Assembly: GCA_966674685.1 (NCBI GenBank)
Contig: CBKWJC010000007.1
Span: 45,836-109,835 of the forward strand
Length of the DNA stretch: 64,000 bases
Direction of reading: 5' to 3'
Source of the DNA: Thainema sp966674685
GTDB taxonomy: Bacteria > Cyanobacteriota > Cyanobacteriia > Phormidesmidales > Phormidesmidaceae
In this document: one piece after another, positions 1 through 8,617 of the stretch
Position numbering within the stretch: position 1 is the stretch's first letter
Layout of the letters: each line of letters starts with the position of its first letter
The notes under the pieces: generated by a model
Seen by the model: the letters and a program-made list of their open reading frames with translations, nothing else
The model's database searches: none
What the model was told of the DNA's origin: nothing
Position numbers and translations under genes: made by a program

Positions 1-855
1 CTAGTCATCTTTGTCGAAGGAGTCTTGATTGTGGCCGTTATCCGGTTCGGTCGCCGTAAGGGAGATCAGTCCGATGGCCCTCACATTGAGGGCAATATTC
101 CCTTAGAAATTCTGTGGACGGCAATTCCCGCCGTGATCGTGCTCGGCATTTCGGTCTACAGCTTTGAGATTTATTCCGAACTGGGTGGACTCAATACCCA
201 AGAAGCCGAGGTTATTTCGGTACCCAAATCGGTAGAAGTAGCCTATATGCCCGATGGAGATGCGATCGCAGCCAGTGCCTTTACGCCAGTCAAACCGCGA
301 ACAAAGCTGGCCGCTTCTGGCATTGGGCCACTGCCTGAGCATGGAGCTGATGTCGATCTGACGGTTGATGTGCAGGCGCTCCAGTTTGCGTTTATCTTCA
401 ACTATCCCGGTACGGGCGTCACGTCCGGCGAACTGCACGTCCCCGTCGATAGCGAAGTCCGCCTAGTGATGTCGGCTCAAGATGTCATCCATGCCTTCTG
501 GGTGCCTGAACTGCGGCTCAAGCAGGACATTATTCCAGGACAGGAAACTGAGCTGACCTTTGTGCCACGCCGCACAGGCAACTATCCCATCGTTTGTGCT
601 GAACTCTGCGGTGCCTATCACGGCGGCATGAAAGCGCAACTGGTGGTGCATGCTGCTGAAGAATATGACGCTTGGATGCAGTCCCAAATCGCCAGTTTAC
701 CGGATGCGGACGGTGCATCCGAGGGCACCGAAGTGGCATCAACTGAACGCACCGATGCCGACTACCTCGCTCCACTTGCCGAGGCTCATCAGCTCCAGCT
801 TAATGCTGAAACGGTGGCTGAGCTGCATGCTCAGGTGATGAGTGGTGAGGAGTGA
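1..855 (+). CDS. ctaC: Cytochrome c oxidase subunit II (5' truncated by window edge)
   Basis: Subunit II of the aa3-type oxidase accepts electrons from soluble cytochrome c or plastocyanin at the CuA centre and passes them to subunit I. The reading frame is already open at base 1, so the true start lies outside the window and 284 residues are visible. The second membrane helix is seen around LEILWTAIPAVIVLG. The CuA site is CAELCGAYHGGM (two Cys, His, Met), with the upstream ligand His in VIHAFWVPEL. The C-terminal 60 residues after the cupredoxin domain are Asp/Glu/Ala-rich and probably lumenal or periplasmic. The gene is followed by ctaD after a 192-bp spacer filled with short tandem repeats. 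A TTG at base 25 is open but lies inside the conserved membrane region and is not the start. Confidence 0.95.
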   Translation, partial: LVIFVEGVLIVAVIRFGRRKGDQSDGPHIEGNIPLEILWTAIPAVIVLGISVYSFEIYSELGGLNTQEAEVISVPKSVEVAYMPDGDAIAASAFTPVKPRTKLAASGIGPLPEHGADVDLTVDVQALQFAFIFNYPGTGVTSGELHVPVDSEVRLVMSAQDVIHAFWVPELRLKQDIIPGQETELTFVPRRTGNYPIVCAELCGAYHGGMKAQLVVHAAEEYDAWMQSQIASLPDADGASEGTEVASTERTDADYLAPLAEAHQLQLNAETVAELHAQVMSGEE

Positions 856-1004
856 GGCGAGAGGAGTGAGGCGAAAAGGCTGTAAAGGGCTGTAGAAGGC
901 TGTAAAGACTTGCGCTTACCACCCTTACCACCCGCCACTCAGCATCCAGTACCTATCACCCGTACTCAGTCCTCGCACTTAGCACTCAGTTCTCAGTACT
1001 TGAC
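841..1004. repeat. Composite short tandem repeats (heptamer/decamer type)
   Basis: The ctaC-ctaD spacer starts with purine-rich units of the type GAGGAGTGAGGCGA, continues with GGCTGTAAAG/GGCTGTAGAA decamers and ends in degenerate CACTCAG-type heptamers. The same order of modules recurs near 59.6 kb, and parts of it near 12.8 and 39.7 kb. Such short tandemly repeated sequences are common between cyanobacterial genes. I see no promoter or terminator inside it. Confidence 0.7.
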
Positions 1005-1047
1005 TTGAATTTGCAGATTGAGATTTGCAGATAAGGATTAGATTTTT

Positions 1048-2736
1048 ATGACTCAAACCGATTTACCGTCAAAGCCTGCGGCGGCTGAGCATTCTGCTCA
1101 TCATGCTGAGCGCAAGTGGACGGATTATTTCACTTTCAATACCGACCACAAGGTCATTGGCATTCAGTACCTCGTGACGGGGTTTGTCTTCTACATTGTG
1201 GGCGGTGTTTTTGCCACCATGATGCGGACGGAGTTGGCGACGCCTGCGCCAGATTTTGTCACGCCGGATGTCTATAACAACTTGCTGACGCTTCACGGTA
1301 CGGTGATGCTGTTTCTGTGGATTGTGCCAGCCGGGGCGGGTTTAGCGAACTATCTGATCCCGCTGATGATTGGGGCCAATGATATGGCCTTTCCGAAGCT
1401 AAATGCGATCGCATTCTGGCTGATCCCACCGTCCGGCATTTTGCTGATCAGCAGCTTCTTTTATGATGCGGCTGCCGCAGGCTGGACATCCTATCCGCCT
1501 TTGAGTATTAAAAGCGGCTTGGTGGGCGAACTAATTTGGATCATGAGCGTTCTAGTGAGCGGAACCTCCTCGATCCTGGGTGCGATTAATTTCTTCGTCA
1601 CCATCGTCAAAATGCGGGCACCCGGCATGACGTTTAACAAAATGCCGCTGTTCTGCTGGTCGATGTTGGCGACAGCGCTGCTGATTCTGATTGGTACCCC
1701 GGTTTTGGCGGGAGCGTTGATTCTGTTGGCATTCGATCTGGTTGCCCACACTGCCTTCTTTGATCCCGCAGGCGGCGGCAATCCGGTGGTTTACCAGCAC
1801 ATGTTCTGGTTCTATTCCCACCCAGCGGTTTATATCTTTATCCTGCCGCTGTTTGGCTCCATTTCAGAAGTGATTTCCGTTCACTCCCGTAAACCCATTT
1901 TTGGCTATCGTGCGATCGCATATTCCAGCTTGGTCATTTCCTTCCTGGGCCTAATCGTGTGGGCGCACCACATGTTCACCAGCGGCACCCCCCCCTGGTT
2001 ACGCATGTTTTTCATGATTACCACCATGACCATCGCCGTCCCAACCGGGATCAAAATCTTTGGCTGGTTGGCGACCCTCTGGCGAGGCAACATTGCCTTC
2101 ACCAGCGCCATGCTGTTTGCGATGGGCTTTATTGCCACCTTCGTGATTGGCGGCGTCACGGGCGTCATGCTGGCCGCTGTGCCGTTTGACATTCACGTCC
2201 ACGACACCTACTTTGTGGTGGCCCACTTCCACTACGTTCTGTTTGGCGGCTCCGTATTCGGGGTCTACATGGCGATCTACCACTGGTTCCCCAAGATGAC
2301 GGGCCACATGATGAACGAGTTTTGGGGCAAAATTCACTTTGCGCTTACCTTTGTCGGCATGAACCTCACGTTTATGCCCATGCACAAGCTGGGACTAATG
2401 GGCATGAACCGCCGGATCGCGCTCTATGATCCCCAGTTCACCGACCTGAATATGATGGCGACCATTGGTTCTTATATCCTGGCGGTTTCCACGATCCCCT
2501 TCTTACTGAATGCCATCTGGAGCTGGCGCTTTGGCCCGAAAGCCCCTGCCAATCCGTGGCGCGCCCTGACGCTGGAGTGGCAGACTACGTCTCCCCCGGC
2601 CATTGAAAACTTCGAGGAAATTCCGGTGCTGCAAACTGGCCCCTACGATTACGGCTTAGGCTACGATCCCCAGCTCGATCCGCCGGAAGTCTACGAAGGC
2701 AAGCAGCCCGTTTTACGAATGTCCTCCGCCTCCTAA
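1048..2736 (+). CDS. ctaD: Cytochrome c oxidase subunit I
   Basis: Catalytic subunit of the terminal oxidase, holding haem a, haem a3 and CuB, reducing O2 to water while pumping protons. The 562-residue length is normal for the family. About twelve membrane helices are apparent. Landmarks are the CuB/His-Tyr region WFYSHPAVYIFILP, the twin-His loop IVWAHHMFTSG and the haem ligand region HDTYFVVAHFHYVL. An AAGGA motif precedes the ATG. It follows ctaC and precedes ctaE, the standard cyanobacterial order. Its 3' flank contains a small hairpin and a mobile-looking inverted repeat before ctaE. Confidence 0.97.
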   Translation: MTQTDLPSKPAAAEHSAHHAERKWTDYFTFNTDHKVIGIQYLVTGFVFYIVGGVFATMMRTELATPAPDFVTPDVYNNLLTLHGTVMLFLWIVPAGAGLANYLIPLMIGANDMAFPKLNAIAFWLIPPSGILLISSFFYDAAAAGWTSYPPLSIKSGLVGELIWIMSVLVSGTSSILGAINFFVTIVKMRAPGMTFNKMPLFCWSMLATALLILIGTPVLAGALILLAFDLVAHTAFFDPAGGGNPVVYQHMFWFYSHPAVYIFILPLFGSISEVISVHSRKPIFGYRAIAYSSLVISFLGLIVWAHHMFTSGTPPWLRMFFMITTMTIAVPTGIKIFGWLATLWRGNIAFTSAMLFAMGFIATFVIGGVTGVMLAAVPFDIHVHDTYFVVAHFHYVLFGGSVFGVYMAIYHWFPKMTGHMMNEFWGKIHFALTFVGMNLTFMPMHKLGLMGMNRRIALYDPQFTDLNMMATIGSYILAVSTIPFLLNAIWSWRFGPKAPANPWRALTLEWQTTSPPAIENFEEIPVLQTGPYDYGLGYDPQLDPPEVYEGKQPVLRMSSAS

Positions 2737-2743
2737 TTCCCCC

Positions 2744-2768
2744 GTAGGGTGGGCACCGCCCACCTTAC
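2744..2768. repeat. Short GTAGG-type inverted repeat after ctaD
   Basis: The stem TAGGGTGGGC / GCCCACCTTA has an almost zero-length loop and sits 8 bp after the ctaD stop. It is followed by no T tract, so I read it as a member of the GTAGG-ended intergenic repeat family rather than a classical terminator. It could still affect ctaD-ctaE read-through. Confidence 0.55.
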
Positions 2769-2775
2769 TCCAGTT

Positions 2776-2893
2776 GTAGGTTGGGTTGAAGCATGAAACC
2801 CAACATTAGCTGAATGGAGTGTCGAGCTTACAGCAAGCGTGCAAGACCTAAAACCCTCTAGTCGTTGGGTTTCGCGTGCTCAACCCAACCTAC
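2776..2893. repeat. MITE-like element with ~29-bp imperfect terminal inverted repeats
   Basis: The left end GTAGGTTGGGTTGA..GAAACCCAAC and the right end GTTGGGTTTC..TCAACCCAACCTAC are reverse complements with only a few differences, bounding a 118-bp non-coding element. It overlaps the extended upstream reading frame of ctaE, which argues against the earlier GTG start of that gene. The GTAGGTTGGGTT ends are a familiar type of cyanobacterial non-autonomous repeat. No transposase is near. Confidence 0.75.
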
Positions 2894-2949
2894 ACAACCC
2901 AAATAAGCACAGCAAAAACTCTGCAAACCTACGTACTGACTCCAGATCT

Positions 2950-3570
2950 ATGCAAGGTTCAACCGTTGATTCTGCTCAGACAGGGATAAATCTTGAAGGA
3001 ACTGCTCATGCCGATCATCATGGTCATCCAGATTACCGAATGTTCGGCGTGTTGGTGTTCCTCTGTGCGGAGAGCATGATTTTCCTTGGCCTGTTCATCG
3101 CCTACATTACCTTTAAGCTGGTGAATCCTGAATGGCCACCAGAAGGCACACCTAAACTAGAGCTAGCGCTGCCCACAATTAACACCATCATTTTGATTTC
3201 CAGCAGCTTTGTCATCCATCGGGCTGATACCGATATTAAACAGAACAATGTCAAAGGTATGCAGCTCTGGTTTGCGATCACGGCTGCAATGGGAGCCATT
3301 TTCCTGGTCGGTCAGATTTATGAATACAGCCATTTAGAATTTGGCTTGACCACGAATCTGTTTGCCAGTACGTTTTATGTGTTGACAGGCTTCCACGGTC
3401 TCCACGTCTTTGTGGGATTACTGCTAATGCTGGCGGTACTGTGGCGATCGCGGCAGCAGGCTCACTACTCTAAAGCTAATCATTTTGGCATTGAAGCCAC
3501 TGAGCTTTACTGGCACTTCGTCGATGTCATTTGGATTATTTTGTTCGTGTTGCTGTATTTGTTGACGTAA
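2950..3570 (+). CDS. ctaE: Cytochrome c oxidase subunit III
   Basis: Subunit III of the haem-copper oxidase, structurally stabilising subunit I. I chose the ATG at 2950 (206 residues), which matches the usual ~200-residue cyanobacterial length. The frame is open to a GTG at 2839, but that stretch is the right half of an inverted-repeat element and is not protein-like. A His-rich segment (HADHHGHPDYR) precedes five predicted membrane helices, ending in the conserved YWHFVDVIWIILF. The gene closes the ctaCDE cluster, and a 15-bp inverted repeat lies 53 bp downstream. Confidence 0.93.
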   Translation: MQGSTVDSAQTGINLEGTAHADHHGHPDYRMFGVLVFLCAESMIFLGLFIAYITFKLVNPEWPPEGTPKLELALPTINTIILISSSFVIHRADTDIKQNNVKGMQLWFAITAAMGAIFLVGQIYEYSHLEFGLTTNLFASTFYVLTGFHGLHVFVGLLLMLAVLWRSRQQAHYSKANHFGIEATELYWHFVDVIWIILFVLLYLLT

Positions 3571-3623
3571 GACAGCTTTAAGTTAGTTAATTTACGGACA
3601 GTTGTGGCAAAACGTGAAATAGC

Positions 3624-3667
3624 TACAGCACAGGCTAGTTGAAGGAATTCGGCTAGCCTGTGCTGTA
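3624..3667. terminator. Inverted repeat downstream of ctaE (possible terminator)
   Basis: A perfect 15-bp stem, TACAGCACAGGCTAG with its complement at 3653-3667, encloses a 14-nt loop. No clear T run follows, so it may be a factor-independent-like stop of ctaCDE or an mRNA-stabilising 3' hairpin. Confidence 0.5.
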
Positions 3668-3858
3668 TATAACTCGCTCTAGGTGGAAATTCACCTTCTC
3701 GATATTAACTCGGTATAAATCGTGACCGATACTAACGGACGATCTCAACAAGTTTAATTTGATCCCGTTCAGTTTAAAGCTTAAGTAAACTCTAGGAATT
3801 TTCCCTGATCTTTCATCAGATCTACGTAGTCTTAGAAGGTAGATGCACCCTGATTGAT

Positions 3859-3892
3859 CCCTGGAGAACTCGGTTCTCTAGGGATTTTTTTT
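3859..3892 (+). terminator. Rho-independent terminator
   Basis: The stem CCCTGGAGAAC / GTTCTCTAGGG with a 3-nt loop is followed by ATTTTTTTT, a textbook intrinsic terminator on the plus strand. It lies 290 bp after ctaE and no open reading frame sits immediately before it. It may end a short non-coding transcript starting in 3.70-3.80 kb (which also contains the small hairpin CTGATctttcATCAG) or a long ctaE 3' UTR. Confidence 0.8.
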
Positions 3893-3952
3893 GCTTGTAA
3901 TAGACTTTCAGTTTATAGCAATGTAGGCGATTCTGAATCAGGCAAAGCATAA

Positions 3953-5011
3953 TCAACGACTGAAAAAGGCTTTAATTTGATCCGTTCGCGCTGCTAAATA
4001 GTTATCCGTTTGAAGCAGTAACTGTTGGAGATAAGCCGGATTGGCATTGTCAATTGCGCCAAATTTCTGAGCTAGCTCCGGCTGGAGCCGCAGATAGTCC
4101 TGAGCCTGTGCCGTATGGGCTTTAGTGACAATCTGCTCGGCAATGTAGCGATGAATATCCGCCGGAGCATCCATGACCACATCCACGATCCGGGGTGCCC
4201 ATTGAATTGGTCCCCAACCGCGCACTTCCCGCCAGGGAATGCCTCGCTCTAGTTCTCCTGTACCGAGCGAGAGAACCTGGATCTCATCCACGATCCGATC
4301 CATTGAGGCTGCGGCCTGTTGCTCCGTGACTGATCCCGATCTCAACAGGCGAATGGCTTCGGCCACGGCACAGGCAACCGGATTGTTAGCTCCTACCCCA
4401 CCGTCAATCATTGAAAACTCGCGGTCTTCGTTCTCAATCTGAACCAATAGACGCTGCGCTGGAAAGTAGGTGGGAGCCGCTGCTGAACAAACGCAGGCTT
4501 GCCATAGCGGCACATTGGCATACCATTCTTCATGCCGCCAGCTTTTGAAGAATACGGGTAATCGGCGGACGGTGTCATAACTGATGAGCATCAGCTTTGT
4601 AGATTGGCTAGAATCAGGGGAAACATCCGCAACTCGCATATCTAGCCCCAGCGATCGCACCACCTGAATCAATCCCTGATCGCTAAATTTGGGAGCCGAT
4701 AGGCCATATTTCACCAGCAGTGGCAGACGCTGGAGACTAAACCAACTGCGGTAGGGAAAAATTTCTTCTCCTCGCTCTAGGTAAAGCTTGACCATTTCGG
4801 TTGGCGAGCGCCCAATCATTAAGCTGGCGGCAATCAGTGCCCCGGTTGATGTTCCGGTAATTAAGTCAAAGTAGTTCCGTAAGGGTTGATTTAACTGCTG
4901 TTCAATCACTTCCAGCATCCGGGCAGCCACAATTCCCCGAATACCTCCTCCGTCGATGCTGAGAATCCGAAAGCTCAATGCAACACTCCTCTCTTTAAAC
5001 AACCTACTCAT
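3953..5011 (-). CDS. Patatin-like phospholipase
   Basis: A predicted serine acyl hydrolase acting on membrane lipids with a Ser-Asp dyad. The oxyanion-hole motif DGGGIRG is at about residues 20-26, the nucleophile elbow GTSTG at about 53-57, and the catalytic Asp is in DGGVGANNP near residue 203. The 352-residue frame is a single complete patatin domain with no signal peptide, so cytoplasmic or peripheral membrane location is likely. Start choice is uncertain: the ATG gives an 11-residue leader. A TTG eleven codons later has GAGAGGAG 7 bp upstream and would begin directly at the conserved SFRILSIDGGG. It stands alone, convergent with ctaCDE. Confidence 0.9.
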   Translation of the reverse strand: MSRLFKERSVALSFRILSIDGGGIRGIVAARMLEVIEQQLNQPLRNYFDLITGTSTGALIAASLMIGRSPTEMVKLYLERGEEIFPYRSWFSLQRLPLLVKYGLSAPKFSDQGLIQVVRSLGLDMRVADVSPDSSQSTKLMLISYDTVRRLPVFFKSWRHEEWYANVPLWQACVCSAAAPTYFPAQRLLVQIENEDREFSMIDGGVGANNPVACAVAEAIRLLRSGSVTEQQAAASMDRIVDEIQVLSLGTGELERGIPWREVRGWGPIQWAPRIVDVVMDAPADIHRYIAEQIVTKAHTAQAQDYLRLQPELAQKFGAIDNANPAYLQQLLLQTDNYLAARTDQIKAFFSR

Positions 5012-5648
5012 CTGGCCAACTTTATTTGGCTAGGTTTCGATGGTTAGCAGAGTAATAGTAGTTCTGTAAACCTGCTGTAGAGAGACTAAAGGTATAGGGT
5101 AATCATCACCTCATCCCAGAAAGGAATATTTGGCTCTAACCAAAGAGAGAATATTAGAGGATAAGTGCGATTCGTGCGATCGCGCTTTTACCGCGTGCAG
5201 TGTATCGACAGCCGCACTCATCTAGAATCTGAATTTGTTTAGCAGAATATGGCGCGAGCTTCAAAGATTTGTAATCTACTGTTGTAGAAAATTCTCGCAG
5301 ATTGGATACTGTAAGCACAGCATTTTAGTCGCAATCTAATATGAAGTCTGGTTGAAAACTCATCATTTATTATTTATGAAACGTTTCCTGAGCAAACGTT
5401 TCATAAATAATAAATTGGGTTCTCATACATAAACTTGATATTAGTAGTCAAATCCAACCCGCTTCGCAAGGTTGACTGATACGAATACTGGCTACAACGC
5501 AGCATCATTAATGTTTCGTTTTGCATAATTGACTGAACTCAAAATTCAAAACTTATAACTCAGAACTCAGCATTTAGAACTCAGCATTCAGCATTCAGCG
5601 CTCAGTCCTCAACACTCAACAACTGGTATAACCCAGGAGGCACAAATT
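5012..5648. other. 637-bp intergenic region, repeat-bearing, no gene seen
   Basis: Between divergently placed genes. It holds a 109-bp hairpin element (5336-5444) and degenerate AACTCAGCATTCAG-type short tandem repeats at about 5534-5620. No reading frame with coding character or RNA gene was recognised. The promoters of both flanking genes should lie here but are not distinct enough to place. Confidence 0.6.
5336..5444. repeat. Hairpin repeat element, family A copy 1
   Basis: The termini CTAATATGAAGT and ACTTGATATTAG are near-complementary. Inside is a perfect 21-bp palindromic arm pair (5366-5386 and 5394-5414) around the loop CCTGAGC. Related elements with similar ends or loop are at 14942-14986, 42614-42698 and 54680-54728. 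Non-coding. Confidence 0.75.
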
Positions 5649-6038
5649 ATGATTGACGCCAATGATGTTTTCAAGCAGATGTGTGAACGATATCAGGCAG
5701 CCGTCAGCGCTAATGATTCAGCCGCTTATCGACAGCTATTTGCCACAGATGCAATTCGGATTCCGCCACGAGCAAAGCCTGAGTATGGCCCAGATGAAAT
5801 CTCAAAAAGTGAACAGAAAGACTATGACGTTGCGAAATGGACTGTTCAGTTAACGCCTCTTGATGTTTTAGTGATTAGCGATCAGTGGATGTATGGCATT
5901 GCCCAAGGCCATGTGAATACTGTCGCTTTTGCGGATGGGGCAACCAAGTCATTTGAAACGACAAAGACCTGGCTTCTTCATAAAGACGAGTCAGGAGAAT
6001 GGCTGATTAAGAGACAGATTTGGAATCTCAAATCATGA
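5649..6038 (+). CDS. SnoaL/DUF4440-like protein (NTF2 fold)
   Basis: A 129-residue protein with the typical NTF2-like pattern: an N-terminal helix pair (FKQMCERYQAAVSANDSAAYRQLFATDAIRI) followed by strands ending in TWLLHKDESGEWLIKRQIW. Proteins of this fold include ketosteroid isomerases, polyketide cyclases and many small binding proteins, so no reaction can be named from sequence. An AGGAGG motif 9 bp before the ATG gives a confident start. It is monocistronic, with the DUF58 gene convergent 12 bp downstream. Confidence 0.8.
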   Translation: MIDANDVFKQMCERYQAAVSANDSAAYRQLFATDAIRIPPRAKPEYGPDEISKSEQKDYDVAKWTVQLTPLDVLVISDQWMYGIAQGHVNTVAFADGATKSFETTKTWLLHKDESGEWLIKRQIWNLKS

Positions 6039-6050
6039 AGCATTAATGAC

Positions 6051-7370
6051 CTATAGCCGACTGCGACTCTTGATGCGGAGATAAGACTCGACTAGTTCAT
6101 CGGTAATTCGATCTGCTGGCGCGTCTAGCACCATGACGCCCTTTTGTTTCAGCTTGTTAAATACCAGTTTGCGCTGGGCAATCAGATCCAATGCAACCGC
6201 ACGAGTATAGGTTGCTTCAATATCGTCCGTTATCGTATGGGCCCGCACATCCACCTGCGGGTCGCGCAGCGTGACGCAAAACGGCAGATAGCGAGGACGC
6301 AGGCGCACGAGAGCCGAAAGCAGTTCTGCTGACGCGGTTTGATCGACTAAATCTGTCAAAATCACTACTAATGCTCGTCGATGCTGCTGGTTCACAACCG
6401 TTGTCACAGCGCTGAGATAGTCTGATTCCACTAGTTCTGGCTGAATTGGTGTCAGGCGCTCAATCAGCTTTGGCAAATGCTGCTGTCCCCGCGTGGGCGG
6501 AATCCAGGTGTGTAGCTGACGATCAAAGACACCAACGCCGACGCGATCGCCTCGGTGGAGTCCGGCTAGGGCCAGAGAAAGTGTGGCATTCAATCCCCAG
6601 TCAAACCGCGAGAGTTCCTTGACTTTGGCTGTCATCAAGCGACCTCGATCCAATAAGATAATCAGCGTTTGCTCCTGCTCTGGCTCCAGGACTCGAACTA
6701 GGGGCTGACTGCGGCGGGCTGTGGCTTTCCAGTCAATAAAGCGCGGATCGTCGCCAACCGCGTATTCTCGCAGTTCCGTAAACTCGGTGCCAACGCCTAG
6801 CCGTCTCGCTTGGCGAATGGAACCCGTGGATTGAATTGCCAGTTTGATGGTTAGCGATCGCAACCCAATCAGATCTGGATAAACCGCCACCGTTTGAGCT
6901 TGCGGAATCGTCCAGGAGTGCCAGCCCAAACCCCAAGGCCCAAGCTGCCGCGCTTGAATATTGCCCCACTGGTACTCGCCGCGATGGTCAGGAAAGACGG
7001 TGAAGCTGAGTGTTTCCGTTGAGTTGGCGGGCGCAATCACTCGCAGCGGCATCGTCGAAACATGGAACGGTTCCGGATACAGATCGTAAATTTCTAGGGT
7101 GGCCTGTCGCTGAGCTGTTTTGATTGTTAGCTCAATTTTGTTGTCCCGTCCGATGGATAGCCGCTGCAGCGGCTGCCGCTGAATTTCAACCCGCTGGTTG
7201 CGAACTCGCGCACCGTCCCATCCGCTCAGCAGCAGTAAGATACTGTCGATCACCAGCAGCACCACAATGCCAAACTGGAGCCGCAAACTCGACTCGACAA
7301 AGACCGAAACCGCCGTTGCGATCGCACCACTGAGCAATAAAAACCAGTACAGCCGAGCAGCGGGAATCAT
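6051..7370 (-). CDS. DUF58 domain-containing membrane protein
   Basis: A 439-residue protein with two N-terminal hydrophobic segments (about residues 5-25 and 30-48), a beta-rich middle, and the DUF58 signature LREYAVGDDPRFIDWKATAR near residue 205. A von Willebrand A-like part follows (LIILLDRGR, VVILTDLVDQ). DUF58 proteins regularly pair with MoxR AAA+ ATPases, and here moxR lies 114 bp upstream on the same strand, so the two probably form a chaperone-like complex at the membrane acting on an unknown client. The gap between them contains a GTAGG-type inverted repeat. Confidence 0.9.
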   Translation of the reverse strand: MIPAARLYWFLLLSGAIATAVSVFVESSLRLQFGIVVLLVIDSILLLLSGWDGARVRNQRVEIQRQPLQRLSIGRDNKIELTIKTAQRQATLEIYDLYPEPFHVSTMPLRVIAPANSTETLSFTVFPDHRGEYQWGNIQARQLGPWGLGWHSWTIPQAQTVAVYPDLIGLRSLTIKLAIQSTGSIRQARRLGVGTEFTELREYAVGDDPRFIDWKATARRSQPLVRVLEPEQEQTLIILLDRGRLMTAKVKELSRFDWGLNATLSLALAGLHRGDRVGVGVFDRQLHTWIPPTRGQQHLPKLIERLTPIQPELVESDYLSAVTTVVNQQHRRALVVILTDLVDQTASAELLSALVRLRPRYLPFCVTLRDPQVDVRAHTITDDIEATYTRAVALDLIAQRKLVFNKLKQKGVMVLDAPADRITDELVESYLRIKSRSRL

Positions 7371-7411
7371 TGTGATGTTTCTCCTGATTGAGCTATCAGA
7401 TTCAGCGTCTC

Positions 7412-7477
7412 GTAGGGGCGGGTTTAGTGGTTAAGTAATCGGTTTGCATCACAACTGGCAGCGAAACCCGCCCCTAC
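7412..7477. repeat. 66-bp inverted-repeat element (GTAGGGGCGGGTTT ends)
   Basis: Perfect 14-bp terminal inverted repeats GTAGGGGCGGGTTT / AAACCCGCCCCTAC with a 38-bp centre, inserted between moxR and the DUF58 gene. It belongs to the GTAGG-ended intergenic repeat family seen also at 2776, 10793, 39772 and 59681. It may add a stem-loop to the moxR-DUF58 transcript. Confidence 0.75.
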
Positions 7478-7484
7478 CGGGTAT

Positions 7485-8435
7485 TTAACGAGGAACAGCC
7501 ACCTGTTCCAATAGTGACGCGATGACCGATTCAATTTGCACGCCGTCCAGTTGAGATTCCGGGTTGAGAATCAGCCGATGGCGCAAGAGAGGATTGGCCA
7601 CGGCTTTGATGTCGTCGGGGGTAACGTAATTGCGATCGCACAACCATGCATGAGCTTTGCTCGCCTGTAGCCAGGACACGGCGGAGCGAGGCGATGGCCC
7701 CAAAATCAAATCAGGATGCTGCCGCGATCGGCGCACAATATCCAGCAAATAATCAATCAAATTCTCCTGCACCTGCACCTGCCGAACGGCCTGCCGGGCG
7801 GCTAACACCTCTTCCACTGTTGTAATCGACTCCATGCGACCCATATTGAGCCGCTTCGCCTCAAATCCCCTTTGCACGTTGATGAGCATCTGCTTTTCTG
7901 CCGCTTGATCGGGATAACCTACGATGAGCTTGAACAGAAAACGATCGAGCTGCGCTTCCGGTAAAGGATATGTACCTTCAAATTCCAGCGAATTTTGAGT
8001 CGCAATCACCCAGAATAAGTCCGGTAGCGGTGAACTTTTGCCGTCCAGCGTTACCTGCTGCTCTTCCATCGCTTCCAGCAGTGCGGCCTGGGTTTTGGGC
8101 GGTGTCCGGTTAATCTCGTCTGCCAGCAGCACTTCGGTAAAGACTGGCCCCTGTTTGAGCGTAAAAGTACGGCTGTTGAGGTCAAAAATATTGGTGCCTA
8201 AAATATCCGATGGCAAAATATCGGGAGTCAGTTGAATACGGCGAAAGTCAGCTTGAATAAGCTTGGCCAACACTTTGACCGTCAGCGTTTTGCCTGTACC
8301 AGGCACGCCTTCCAATATGACATGCCCACCGCAGAGCAACGCCACCAATAGCTGCTGAACCAGGGTCGTTTGCCCTACGACAATTTTGCTAAGGGCATGA
8401 CCAATTTGATTAATCGTTTCGCTCTGGGCAGTCAT
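7485..8435 (-). CDS. MoxR-family AAA+ ATPase
   Basis: A 316-residue AAA+ ATPase of the MoxR type. Walker A is GVPGTGKT near residue 40, Walker B LLADEINR near 110, sensor 1 is in WVIATQNSLEFEGTYPLPEAQLDRF, and the sensor 2 region is GPSPRSAVSWLQASKA. MoxR ATPases work as chaperones for assembling or activating protein complexes. The DUF58 partner is immediately downstream, so the pair is the minimal MoxR/DUF58 operon. The ATG is the first codon of a conserved N-terminus and the length is normal. Confidence 0.93.
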   Translation of the reverse strand: MTAQSETINQIGHALSKIVVGQTTLVQQLLVALLCGGHVILEGVPGTGKTLTVKVLAKLIQADFRRIQLTPDILPSDILGTNIFDLNSRTFTLKQGPVFTEVLLADEINRTPPKTQAALLEAMEEQQVTLDGKSSPLPDLFWVIATQNSLEFEGTYPLPEAQLDRFLFKLIVGYPDQAAEKQMLINVQRGFEAKRLNMGRMESITTVEEVLAARQAVRQVQVQENLIDYLLDIVRRSRQHPDLILGPSPRSAVSWLQASKAHAWLCDRNYVTPDDIKAVANPLLRHRLILNPESQLDGVQIESVIASLLEQVAVPR

Positions 8436-8617
8436 GACAGAGAAAAGAACAATGTGCGTGATGCACAGCTTAACCTAATCTGATTGCTAGACTGGCCAAT
8501 TTTCTGGAAACGCAACAAATGAGCAGATGCCTTAGTAGGAGAGATATTCCTGAAGCATAAATTCATCGCAAGTCAGGGTTTGACCAGAGGTAGGAGGGTA
8601 CGCCATAAGCAGACAGA

